A stretch of 21,629 bases of DNA, taken from positions 1 to 21,629 of the forward strand of contig CAYZOJ010000025.1 in NCBI GenBank assembly GCA_964480195.1, in the 5' to 3' direction. Each line of letters begins with the position of its first letter. Position 1 is the first letter of the stretch. Source of the stretch: Stercoripulliclostridium_A sp964480195. GTDB lineage: Bacteria > Bacillota > Clostridia > Christensenellales > DTU072. Shown here piece by piece: positions 14,692 through 20,970 of this stretch. The notes under the pieces are model-generated. The model was not told where the DNA came from and searched no databases. It was given only the letters and a program-made list of their open reading frames with translations. A program made the translations under genes and the position numbers.

Positions 14692-14982
14692 TTACGACAA
14701 GCTCTCGAAGAATTCGATTGCTTTGCTGTCCGCGGTAAGAGTTACGTAAGCCTTCTTGTAGGAAGCGGTCTTACCTTCGGTAACGCCTCTTCTTCTGGTT
14801 TTGCCGTTTACTCTTACGGTGTTGATCTTGTCTACGGTTACGTTAAAAATGCTTTCGACTGCGTGTCTGATTTGAGACTTGGTCGCGTCCTTTCTAACGA
14901 TGAAGCCGTATTTCTTATCGGCTATACCGTCCATACTCTTTTCGGTAATGACGGGTCTTACAATTATATCGTAATTACTCAT
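14692..14982 (-). CDS. rplW: 50S ribosomal protein L23
   Basis: L23 is the main docking site for trigger factor and SRP at the tunnel exit. The start MSNYDIIVRPVITEKSM is at 14982. The frame remains open upstream to 15033, but that stretch overlaps rplD, is not conserved, and the GGAGG lies 10 bases before 14982. The protein has 96 residues. The family features are RPVITEKSM, YGFIVRKDATKSQIRHAVE and INTVRVNGKTRRRG. The ATG overlaps the rplD stop codon (TAATG). Confidence 0.97.
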   Translation of the reverse strand: MSNYDIIVRPVITEKSMDGIADKKYGFIVRKDATKSQIRHAVESIFNVTVDKINTVRVNGKTRRRGVTEGKTASYKKAYVTLTADSKAIEFFESLS

Positions 14983-15605
14983 TATGCGTATACCTCCATG
15001 AGGGCATTGACTGCGTCGAGGGTGAAGACGCACTTGTTAACGCGTACGAGATCGTATACGTTAAGGAGAGCTACGTCGGAAAGGGTAAGTGCCTCGATGT
15101 TGTTGCCTGCGCGGAGAAGGGTTTCATCCTTACCGTTGGTAACTACGAGAGTGGTCTTTTCCGCTCCGATGTTCTTGAGCGCCGCGGCTACGAGCTTGGT
15201 CTTGGGTTCTGCAAGCTCAAAGTTGTCTACGATAAGGAGATCTCCGTCGGCGAGTTTTGCGCTCAATGCACTGCAAAGCGCGCCTACTCTCATTTGCTTA
15301 TTGACTTTCTTGCTGAAATCTCTGGGCTTCGGTGCGAATACTACTCCGCCGTGGTACCATTGCGGTGCGCGTATGCTACCTTGACGAGCTCTGCCGGTGC
15401 CCTTTTGACGCCAAGGCTTTCTGCCACCGCCACGTACTTCGGTACGGGTAAGAGAAGATTTGGTGCCTTGTCTTTTGTTTGCGAGTTGCGCGACTATTAC
15501 TTGGTGGATAAGTGCTTCGTTGTACTCTCTGCCGAAGATTTCCTCGTTCAACTCTACGGTTCCTACTTGTTGACCCAGGGTGTTAATAACTTTTGCTTCT
15601 ATCAT
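14982..15605 (-). CDS. rplD: 50S ribosomal protein L4
   Basis: L4 reaches into the exit tunnel, and in Escherichia coli it also represses its own S10 operon through the leader. The 207 residues contain ANKRQGTKSSLTRTEVRGGG, KPWRQKGTGRARQGSIRAPQ (the tunnel loop) and GGVVFAPKPRDF. The C-terminal Rossmann-like part is normal. A possible target for the same kind of feedback is the leader at 16605-16813. GGAG precedes the ATG. Confidence 0.98.
   Translation of the reverse strand: MIEAKVINTLGQQVGTVELNEEIFGREYNEALIHQVIVAQLANKRQGTKSSLTRTEVRGGGRKPWRQKGTGRARQGSIRAPQWYHGGVVFAPKPRDFSKKVNKQMRVGALCSALSAKLADGDLLIVDNFELAEPKTKLVAAALKNIGAEKTTLVVTNGKDETLLRAGNNIEALTLSDVALLNVYDLVRVNKCVFTLDAVNALMEVYA
14993..14997 (-). 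promoter_or_regulatory. Ribosome-binding site deciding the rplW start
   Basis: GGAGG inside the last codons of rplD is 10 bases from the ATG at 14982, supporting that start over the upstream one at 15033. Confidence 0.75.
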
Positions 15606-15624
15606 ATCAGTATCTCCTTAAGCC

Positions 15625-16281
15625 TTATTTGAACCACTTGGAACCGCGAACCTTTTTGATGGTGTCTTTGATTTCAACCAAAGAGCCCTTGGGTCCCGGG
15701 ATACCGCCGGCGATAAGCAATACGTTGCGAGCGGAATCTACTTTGACGATTTCCAAATTTTGGATGGTTACTTGTTCATGGCCGTATTGTCCTGCCATCT
15801 TCTTGTTCTTGAAAACTCTCGAAGGACTGCTGTTTGCACTCAACGAACCGACTTCTCTGTGGACGGGGCCTGCGCCGTGCGTCATAGGAAGACGATGGGT
15901 GTTCCATCTTTGGATAGCGCCGGTGTAACCACGACCTCTGGTGGTGCCGACTACATCGACTTTGTCGCCTACGCCGAATACATCGCATTTGATTTCCGTT
16001 CCGACGGGATATGCAGAGCAATCGTCAAGACGGAACTCTCTGATGTACTTTTTGGGAGCAACGTTAGCTTGTTTGAATTGTCCTTTGTCGGGCTTGTTAA
16101 CATTGTTTGCTTTAACTTCGCCGAAACCGACTTTAACCGCTTCGTAACCGTCTTTAGCAACGGTCTTGACTTGCAATACGGCGCAGGGACCCGCTTCTAC
16201 TACGGTTACGGGAATCATCGTGCCGTCTTCGGTAAAGATTTGGCTCATTCCGAGTTTCGTACCTAAAATAGCTTTCTTCAT
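15625..16281 (-). CDS. rplC: 50S ribosomal protein L3
   Basis: L3 is an early-assembly protein whose loop reaches toward the peptidyl-transferase centre. The 218 residues start MKKAILGTKLGMSQIFTEDG and contain GTTRGRGYTGAIQRWN, LPMTHGAGPVHREVGSLSAN and RVFKNKKMAGQYGHEQVTIQ. The C-terminus is typical (LLIAGGIPGPKGSLVEI). AAAGGAGG precedes the ATG. It is the second gene of the S10 cluster. Confidence 0.98.
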   Translation of the reverse strand: MKKAILGTKLGMSQIFTEDGTMIPVTVVEAGPCAVLQVKTVAKDGYEAVKVGFGEVKANNVNKPDKGQFKQANVAPKKYIREFRLDDCSAYPVGTEIKCDVFGVGDKVDVVGTTRGRGYTGAIQRWNTHRLPMTHGAGPVHREVGSLSANSSPSRVFKNKKMAGQYGHEQVTIQNLEIVKVDSARNVLLIAGGIPGPKGSLVEIKDTIKKVRGSKWFK

Positions 16282-16295
16282 ACTTGAGCCTCCTT

Positions 16296-16604
16296 TTAGA
16301 GCTTGATTTGGATATCAACGCCCGAAGCCAAGTCGAGCTTCATAAGAGCGTCGACAGTCTTCATAGAGCTGTTGTAGATATCGATCAAGCGTTTGTGCGT
16401 GCGGAGTTCGAACTGTTCTCTGCTGTCTTTATATTTATGAGGGGAGCGGAGAATGGTAACGATTTCCTTTTCTGTGGGTAGCGGGATAGGACCCGAGATG
16501 CTCGCGCCGGTGCTTTGCGCTGCGGCGATGATCTTGGCGCACGAGTCGTCTATCAAGCTATGGTCGTAAGCTTTTAATTTGATTCTGATCTTTTGACCTG
16601 CCAT
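16296..16604 (-). CDS. rpsJ: 30S ribosomal protein S10
   Basis: S10 belongs to the 30S head and also acts with NusB in antitermination. The 102 residues start MAGQKIRIKLKAYDHSLID and contain SGPIPLPTEKEIVTILRSPH, SREQFELRTHKRLIDI and DLASGVDIQIKL. AGGAGG is 11 bases before the ATG. It is the first gene of the cluster. The str-operon genes that often precede it (rpsL, rpsG, fusA, tuf) are absent here. Confidence 0.98.
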   Translation of the reverse strand: MAGQKIRIKLKAYDHSLIDDSCAKIIAAAQSTGASISGPIPLPTEKEIVTILRSPHKYKDSREQFELRTHKRLIDIYNSSMKTVDALMKLDLASGVDIQIKL

Positions 16605-16813
16605 TTATTTGTGTCCTCCTGAAATTATCTCAGTTCATACACACGGAGCCGTGTGTGTCGCCCTCGGGAACAATAAAAAGGCCGAAGCCTGAATTTGTTG
16701 TCCTATGAGCCTTTTGTCGCGTATCCTCCGGAATTGACGCTAAGTTCTAACGCAATATTCCATCTTAAGTTACCTAATCGGGCGGTTTAAGGATTAAATC
16801 CCCGAACACGAAC
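16605..16813 (-). ncRNA. Structured 5' leader of the S10 operon, candidate cis-regulatory RNA
   Basis: About 210 nt lie between the predicted start and rpsJ. On the minus strand the sequence can fold into SL1 (arms at 16787-16791 plus 16784-16786, and 16764-16768 plus 16772-16774). SL2 follows (16733-16756, 10 bp with G.U pairs and one bulge). Next come a pair of mutually exclusive structures at 16675-16715 and a last hairpin next to the rpsJ ribosome-binding site (16639-16656). L4 feedback on the S10 leader is known in Escherichia coli; here it is an inference. Confidence 0.5.
16674..16690 (-). terminator. Candidate attenuator hairpin in the S10 leader
   Basis: On the minus strand, AGGC-UUCG-GCCU (16679-16690) has a stable UUCG tetraloop and is followed directly by UUUUU. 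The stem is only 4 bp. The segment 16708-16715 (AAAAGGCU) can pair with GGCCUUUU (16676-16683), which would destroy the hairpin. This resembles a terminator/antiterminator switch. Confidence 0.45.
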
Positions 16814-16819
16814 AGCAGT

Positions 16820-16848
16820 ATGATACCAAAGACGGCACTTTATGTCAA
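16820..16848 (-). promoter_or_regulatory. Main promoter of the S10 operon
   Basis: Consensus TTGACA (16843-16848) and TATCAT (16820-16825) are separated by exactly 17 bases on the minus strand. The predicted start is near 16813. This is the best promoter in the window and it faces rpsJ. Confidence 0.85.
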
Positions 16849-16892
16849 ACATTTTAACGCGATTTTCTTAAATATTTTAATTATTTTTTTAG
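16849..16892 (-). promoter_or_regulatory. A/T-rich UP-like element upstream of the S10 promoter
   Basis: The 40 or so bases upstream of the -35 box are nearly all A or T, with repeated A and T tracts on the minus strand. Such tracts are bound by the alpha C-terminal domain, and rpoA here keeps the DNA-contact residues. The element is inferred from composition and position. Confidence 0.55.
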
Positions 16893-17161
16893 CCTTGTGT
16901 TTTATGCGTAACCGTACCACCACATATTGTGGTATGCCTCTGAAAAAATTTTATTTTATGCAATACGTTTACTATGTTATGCATATTCCGAAAAAGACCT
17001 AGCGCGAAATCACGCCGAATTATCGCCCCGAATCGGGCATTACGATAACACGCACAGGAACCCCCGCTCCCTCTACGAGAACGCGCCTGAATCGCCTATT
17101 TATGTATTCCTCGCGCGCGCGGGTACATTATATATAATAGAGCCTAAAACGGCTCTTACGC
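16893..17161. other. Divergent spacer between the S10 promoter region and the uxaC promoter
   Basis: I see no gene here. The uxaC frame is open back to 16927 but lacks a ribosome-binding site and family similarity. The stretch holds overlapping inverted repeats (TACCAC/GTGGTA, 16915-16934, and CCACA-TAT-TGTGG, 16920-16932), a short (GC)n tract near 17111-17121, and a 6-bp hairpin AGAGCC/GGCTCT (17139-17156). A TATAAT at 17133 has no matching -35. The palindromes could be operators. Confidence 0.4.
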
Positions 17162-17190
17162 TTGCAATCCGCGTATCACTAATGTATAAT
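17162..17190 (+). promoter_or_regulatory. Promoter of uxaC
   Basis: TTGCAA (17162-17167) and a perfect TATAAT (17185-17190) are separated by 17 bases. The predicted start is near 17197, which is the first base of the GGAGG ribosome-binding site, so the 5' untranslated region would be only about 9 nt. Confidence 0.7.
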
Positions 17191-17205
17191 GATTGTGGAG
17201 GCAAT

Positions 17206-18600
17206 ATGAAAAAATTTTTATCGAACGACTTCTTACTCGATTCCCCTACGGCACAGGCTCTTTACGACTGCGTTAAAGACTTGCCCATAATAGACTATCA
17301 CTGCCACCTTTCGGCAGAAGAGATTTATAAAAACCAACCCTACTCTTCCATAACCGAAGTGTGGCTCGGCGCGGATCACTATAAATGGAGAGCTTTGCGC
17401 AATATGGGAGTTGACGAGAACTTGATTACCGGAAAATGCTCCGATTACGATAAATTTGTAGCGTGGGCTACAAATATCCCGTATATGGCAGGACATCCGT
17501 TATACACGTTCTCGATGCTCGAACTTAAAAACTATTTCGGCATCACGGAGCCTTTGAACTCCGCCAATGCATACGAAATCTACACGCGCGCAAACGATAA
17601 GTTGAAAGAGCTTACCCCGAGAAAGATTATCGAACAATCGCGCGTCGAAGTCATCGTAACCACAAACGATCCCATAGAGGATTTGACGTATCACAAAAAA
17701 CTGCAAGACGAAGGTTACGCCGTCAAGGCACTCCCCGCATTCCGACCCGACCGCGCATTGGGTATCGAAAAGGACGACTTCCGTGATTACATAGAATTAT
17801 TGGCGACGTCGGCTTCCTGCGATATAAAGAATTTAAGCGACCTCAAAAAAGCTTTGATTAAGAGGTTGGATTACTTCCGCGCTCTCGGCTGTGTTGCAAG
17901 CGATCACGGACTCGACGTCGCCGTATTCAACAACATCGGCGCCGACGATACCGACAGAATTTTCCGCAACGCACTAAGCGGTAACCCTTTAACGCAAGAC
18001 GAAATCGACGGCTACAAAACGCACATACTCCTATTCCTCGCAAGCGAATATGTAAAACATGATATCGTTATGGAAATCCATTTCGGTTGCTTACGCAACG
18101 CAAATACCCACGCACTTGCAACAATCGGTAAAGACGCGGGGTTCGATTGCATGAGGACGGAAACGGGAGCCGATTCGCTTTACGCCCTACTCGACAAAAT
18201 GGCAACGCTCGGGACATTACCCAAAACCCTACTGTTCTCTTTGAATCCCGCCGACAACGACGTCCTCGTAACAATGATGGGCGCATTTAACGGCGGTGGC
18301 TGTAAAGGTAAAGTTCAGCAAGGCAGTGCATGGTGGTTCAACGACAACAAACCGGGAATCGAAAAACAAATAGCGACTTACGCCTCGGGCGCACCCATCG
18401 ACACCTTCCTCGGTATGCTGACGGACAGCCGAAGCCTTTTGTCTTATGCGCGCCACGAGTTCTTCCGTAGGATTCTATGTAACTATCTCGGAGGGCTGGT
18501 CGAGCGCGGAGAGTATCCGGAATCACAACTCGACACACTCAAAGAAATAGCTCAAAACGTATCCTACAAAAACGTTAAACACTATTTCAACTTTAACTAA
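17206..18600 (+). CDS. uxaC: Glucuronate isomerase (uronate isomerase)
   Basis: Converts D-glucuronate to D-fructuronate and D-galacturonate to D-tagaturonate, the first step of hexuronate breakdown. The protein has 464 residues, the usual length. Amidohydrolase-fold motifs are DYHCHLS (30-36, metal/active-site H32 and H34), SDHG (232-235), MEIHFGCLRN (289-298, H292) and DTFLGMLTDSRSLLSYARHEFFRR (399-422, given here as one known block in parts: TDSRS 406-410 and RHEFFRR 416-422). The start has GGAGG 4 bases upstream. The frame is open further upstream, but those residues do not resemble the family. No other uronate genes are next to it. A hairpin follows the stop. Confidence 0.95.
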   Translation: MKKFLSNDFLLDSPTAQALYDCVKDLPIIDYHCHLSAEEIYKNQPYSSITEVWLGADHYKWRALRNMGVDENLITGKCSDYDKFVAWATNIPYMAGHPLYTFSMLELKNYFGITEPLNSANAYEIYTRANDKLKELTPRKIIEQSRVEVIVTTNDPIEDLTYHKKLQDEGYAVKALPAFRPDRALGIEKDDFRDYIELLATSASCDIKNLSDLKKALIKRLDYFRALGCVASDHGLDVAVFNNIGADDTDRIFRNALSGNPLTQDEIDGYKTHILLFLASEYVKHDIVMEIHFGCLRNANTHALATIGKDAGFDCMRTETGADSLYALLDKMATLGTLPKTLLFSLNPADNDVLVTMMGAFNGGGCKGKVQQGSAWWFNDNKPGIEKQIATYASGAPIDTFLGMLTDSRSLLSYARHEFFRRILCNYLGGLVERGEYPESQLDTLKEIAQNVSYKNVKHYFNFN

Positions 18601-18606
18601 ACACAT

Positions 18607-18630
18607 ACAAGCGGGCAAACGCCCGCTTGT
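18607..18630 (+). terminator. Hairpin terminator after uxaC
   Basis: A perfect 10-bp GC-rich stem (18607-18616 with 18621-18630) with an AAAC loop starts 6 bases after the uxaC stop. The following bases are UUCAUAAAU, so the U tract is poor. It is likely a terminator, though not an ideal one. Confidence 0.65.
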
Positions 18631-18748
18631 TTCATAAATCAACTTTATTAAACGAATAGCGCATTTTCGATTAGGTTATTTAATCTTATACTGTGATACC
18701 GAATGGTTTTTTTAATTATTTTTCAAGTTTGATTAGATTTCATATATA

Positions 18749-18779
18749 TTAGACTTATTCTTATACTAAGGGGGTCTAA
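18749..18779 (+). promoter_or_regulatory. Promoter and dyad operator of the XRE gene (candidate)
   Basis: TTAGAC (18749-18754) and GTCTAA (18774-18779) form an inverted repeat, with a second inner pair CTTA/TAAG (18754-18757, 18767-18770). A -10-like TATACT (18762-18767) lies at the centre, with a weak TTCATA 17 bases upstream (18739-18744). A dyad over the -10 of a small XRE gene suggests self-repression. A 9-base repeat TCTTATACT also occurs at 18684 and 18759. Confidence 0.45.
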
Positions 18780-18795
18780 CATATAAGGAGTCCGA

Positions 18796-19128
18796 ATGTT
18801 AAGATTACTTGAACTTAGAACGGAAAGAAAACTCTCTCAACGCGCCATAGCACAAAAACTTCATATCAGCCAAGGCACGTACAACAACTGGGAACACTCA
18901 AAAACGCAACCGTCTATCGAACAACTCATAGAGATTTCGCGGTTCTTTAACGTGTCCGTCGACTATCTCATCGGCAACGCCGACGACTACGGCTTAATAA
19001 ACGTAAAAGACAATCTTGCGCCCGAGCAACGCAAAATGCTCCAACTCTTCGATCGTCTTGATCCCGACACCAAAACGGCGCTTATTGCTTTGCTCCACAG
19101 TATCGCGGAAAAGCAGTACAACATTTAG
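18796..19128 (+). CDS. XRE-family (Cro/C1-type) transcriptional regulator
   Basis: This 110-residue protein has an N-terminal helix-turn-helix (about 3-59). LRTERKLSQRAIAQKLHISQ holds the first helices and TYNNWEHSKTQPSIEQLIEI the recognition helix region, followed by SRFFNVSVDYLIGN, the hallmark SVDYLIG end of the domain. The remaining 50 residues are a short charged helix-rich tail with no known domain. AAGGAG precedes the ATG. The target genes are unknown. The inverted repeat over its promoter suggests it represses itself. It is transcribed toward the hydrolase gene, and the two share one terminator. Confidence 0.9.
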   Translation: MLRLLELRTERKLSQRAIAQKLHISQGTYNNWEHSKTQPSIEQLIEISRFFNVSVDYLIGNADDYGLINVKDNLAPEQRKMLQLFDRLDPDTKTALIALLHSIAEKQYNI

Positions 19129-19141
19129 CGTACTTACAATC

Positions 19142-19184
19142 AAAAAAAACGCCTCTTCGAAGCTCATCGAAGAGGCGTTTTTTT
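19142..19184. terminator. Bidirectional terminator between the XRE gene and the hydrolase gene
   Basis: An 11-bp stem (19150-19160 with 19167-19177) with a 6-base loop is flanked by eight A on one side (19142-19149) and seven T on the other (19178-19184). It therefore works in both directions, closing the XRE gene (plus strand) and the hydrolase gene (minus strand). Confidence 0.93.
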
Positions 19185-19197
19185 GCGGTATCTTTAA

Positions 19198-20136
19198 TTA
19201 AAAGCCGAGTTTACTTTCCGTTGCTTTAACGAAACTCGATACGGTTTCGGTAAACTCTTCCGGATGCGTAATCATCGAACGCGCGTGCATACAGTCCTCG
19301 AATACGTGCGTAACGGCGTCGGGACGCGAAGCGGAAAGCATTTTGAAGTTGTTAAAATCGACAACTCCGTCAACTTTGCTATGTATCATCAAAATAGGTT
19401 TATCGGACTTGGATATATTCGCGAGCGCGTCGCATTCTTTGATATCAAATCCGAACCCCATTTTTACGACCATTCTGAACGACGGCATTACGATTTTGCG
19501 TAAAGCCGAAGAATGTACGTAGTGCGACATCAATCCGTCGAAATTGGCGTATCCGCAATACTCGACGATGTACTCGATACGGCTGTCGAGAGCCGATACC
19601 ATCATCGCCGTGGCGGAGCCCATACTTTCGCCGAAAATCGCAAGACGCGCGTCGGGATACTCTTTTTTGATGACGTCGATCCAGTCGATGACGTCGTACT
19701 TTTCGCACGCTCCGAACGTTACGGTGTCGCCTCCGCTCTTGCCCGAACGGCGATGGTCGGGAATGAAAACATCGTATCCGAGTTTGGTGAACAGCTCGAG
19801 ATATTTGAGCTGAGAAACACAGCAAGAGTTATGCCCGTGGAGGGAAATCATAATCTTTTTATGCGTGCTCTCTTCTCCGGTGTAAACGGTCGATTCGTAA
19901 TAGCGCGCGAACACATCGTAGCCGTAACGCGACTTGCGTTCGTACTCTTTATAAGGTAAATCGAGCCATTCTTTGCGGAAGCCCTTTTCTCTCGTTTCGT
20001 AATCTACGAGAAAATCGAATTCTCTCTTTTCGGGTTTGAAAAGAAGTTTTTTACCGATAAAATAAAAAGCAAGGTGGTACCCTGTTAACAGCAAAAGCAC
20101 CACCCCGAATATTATTATATAACCCCAATACGGCAT
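19198..20136 (-). CDS. Membrane-anchored alpha/beta hydrolase
   Basis: This 312-residue protein has one N-terminal membrane segment (about 5-27, PYWGYIIIFGVVLLLLTGY then HLAFYF). An alpha/beta-hydrolase domain follows, facing outside or inside depending on topology. The oxyanion motif HGH is at 100-102, the nucleophile elbow GESMGS at 169-174 (Ser171), a candidate acid Asp is near 256 (SKVDGVVD) and the His is in MHARS (H284). It resembles the YqkD/BEM46-like group; the substrate is unknown. I chose the ATG at 20136, one base after the upstream stop (TAATATG) and 9 bases from GAGG. A TTG start at 20157 would overlap the upstream gene. Confidence 0.88.
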   Translation of the reverse strand: MPYWGYIIIFGVVLLLLTGYHLAFYFIGKKLLFKPEKREFDFLVDYETREKGFRKEWLDLPYKEYERKSRYGYDVFARYYESTVYTGEESTHKKIMISLHGHNSCCVSQLKYLELFTKLGYDVFIPDHRRSGKSGGDTVTFGACEKYDVIDWIDVIKKEYPDARLAIFGESMGSATAMMVSALDSRIEYIVEYCGYANFDGLMSHYVHSSALRKIVMPSFRMVVKMGFGFDIKECDALANISKSDKPILMIHSKVDGVVDFNNFKMLSASRPDAVTHVFEDCMHARSMITHPEEFTETVSSFVKATESKLGF

Positions 20137-20137
20137 A

Positions 20138-20833
20138 TTAACGCGCCTCGTTTGCAAGCCTTTCGAGCTCGTCTAATTTAAGAATAACTATTTCGTCTTT
20201 GCGGTAAGCGATGATGCCGTCCGCTTTCATATTCATCATTTCACGCGACATCGACGGACGGGATACGTTGAGATACTCCGCCATTTCGTTACGATTGAAT
20301 CCGAGATGTATCGTCGCGGAACCTTGAATAAGGTATTTATCGTAGAACAGTTTTGCAATCTTACCGCGCATACTCTTTATCTTTAAGTACTTGGTGTCGT
20401 TATTGATATTGTCGATGCGCTCGGCAAGGCATTCGAGAGTGTTTTCCAAAAGTTTTTGATGGAACGGACAGCACTTTTCGCAACGAGAAACTATCGTATC
20501 TATCGCGATATAAAGTATGGTCGAGTCCTCCGCAAGCACGACGGACGTGTTATACGTGCGGTCGCCCGAATAGCCCTCGACTTCACCGAACATATCGCCC
20601 GCGTACAGTTCACCGCAGTTTTCAAGCTCTCCCGTAGGCTTCTTGATAAACTTGACGGCGGAACCTGCAAGAATTATGCCGATTTCCGTTACGGGCGCAC
20701 CGATTTCCGCGACAACTCTTCCGCGGGAATACTTGTTGATGTGCGCTCTGAGGCAATCGAAAATCTTATTGATTTCTTTGTCCTCGAAGTTATAAAACAG
20801 CTTGTTCTTTTTTAGTAATCTAAAAATGTTCAT
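20138..20833 (-). CDS. Crp/Fnr-family transcriptional regulator
   Basis: The 231 residues comprise an N-terminal cyclic-nucleotide-binding-like beta roll (about 12-115, with GDMFGEVEGYSG at 79-90), a dimer helix (about 125-145) and a winged helix-turn-helix (about 172-215: NRNEMAEYLNVSRPSMSREM). Cys at 118, 121 and 122 precede the dimer helix, in the CxxCCPFH context seen in other Firmicutes members. The effector is unknown. It has its own promoter and a palindrome just downstream of the start, suggesting autoregulation. The hydrolase gene follows one base after its stop and is coupled to it. Confidence 0.92.
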   Translation of the reverse strand: MNIFRLLKKNKLFYNFEDKEINKIFDCLRAHINKYSRGRVVAEIGAPVTEIGIILAGSAVKFIKKPTGELENCGELYAGDMFGEVEGYSGDRTYNTSVVLAEDSTILYIAIDTIVSRCEKCCPFHQKLLENTLECLAERIDNINNDTKYLKIKSMRGKIAKLFYDKYLIQGSATIHLGFNRNEMAEYLNVSRPSMSREMMNMKADGIIAYRKDEIVILKLDELERLANEAR

Positions 20834-20858
20834 TTCTTCTCCGTCGTCCGTAACGAGG

Positions 20859-20878
20859 TTTGTTGCATATGTTACAAA
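20859..20878 (-). promoter_or_regulatory. 20-bp palindrome, candidate operator of the Crp/Fnr gene
   Basis: TTTGT-tg-CATATG-tt-ACAAA is a near-perfect dyad (16 of 20 positions symmetric, in the outer and central blocks). It covers about +2 to +21 of the predicted transcript, where a bound protein would block transcription. Size and symmetry fit Crp/Fnr binding sites, but it is neither the classic TGTGA nor TTGAT consensus. Confidence 0.55.
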
Positions 20879-20886
20879 TCGAAAAT

Positions 20887-20915
20887 ATTATACTATGCCG
20901 TGCGTATTTTTGCAA
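20887..20915 (-). promoter_or_regulatory. Promoter of the Crp/Fnr-hydrolase operon
   Basis: TTGCAA (20910-20915) and TATAAT (20887-20892) are separated by 17 bases on the minus strand. The predicted start is near 20880, giving a leader of about 47 nt to the ATG at 20833. Confidence 0.75.
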
Positions 20916-20950
20916 GACATTTTTCCGATTTTGTGATATTATGTATTTAG

Positions 20951-20956
20951 TATACT
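20951..20956 (+). promoter_or_regulatory. Possible -10 box of the gene at 20971
   Basis: TATACT lies 14 bases before the ATG. No good -35 is found at 16-18 bases (the best nearby is TTGTGA at 14). The promoter is therefore weak, or needs an activator. This is a low-confidence call. Confidence 0.3.
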
Positions 20957-20970
20957 TAAGGAGAATTTAT

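Noticed and set aside
13841..14749. Open frame of 302 codons on the plus strand
   Set aside because: It is antisense to rplB, with no independent support.
14983..15033. Upstream start for rplW
   Set aside because: It lies within rplD and is not conserved. GGAGG fits the start at 14982.
17111..17121. GC dinucleotide tract
   Set aside because: It is short and most likely chance. No structure or function is supported.
17133..17138. TATAAT as a second uxaC promoter
   Set aside because: There is no -35 at the expected place, and the surrounding ATTATATATAAT is a simple A/T palindrome.
16927..17205. Upstream extension of the uxaC frame
   Set aside because: It has no ribosome-binding site, no similarity to uronate isomerases, and includes the uxaC promoter. 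The true start at 17206 has GGAGG.
20137..20157. TTG start for the hydrolase gene
   Set aside because: It overlaps the Crp/Fnr gene. The ATG at 20136 has a better-spaced GAGG and sits one base after the stop codon.
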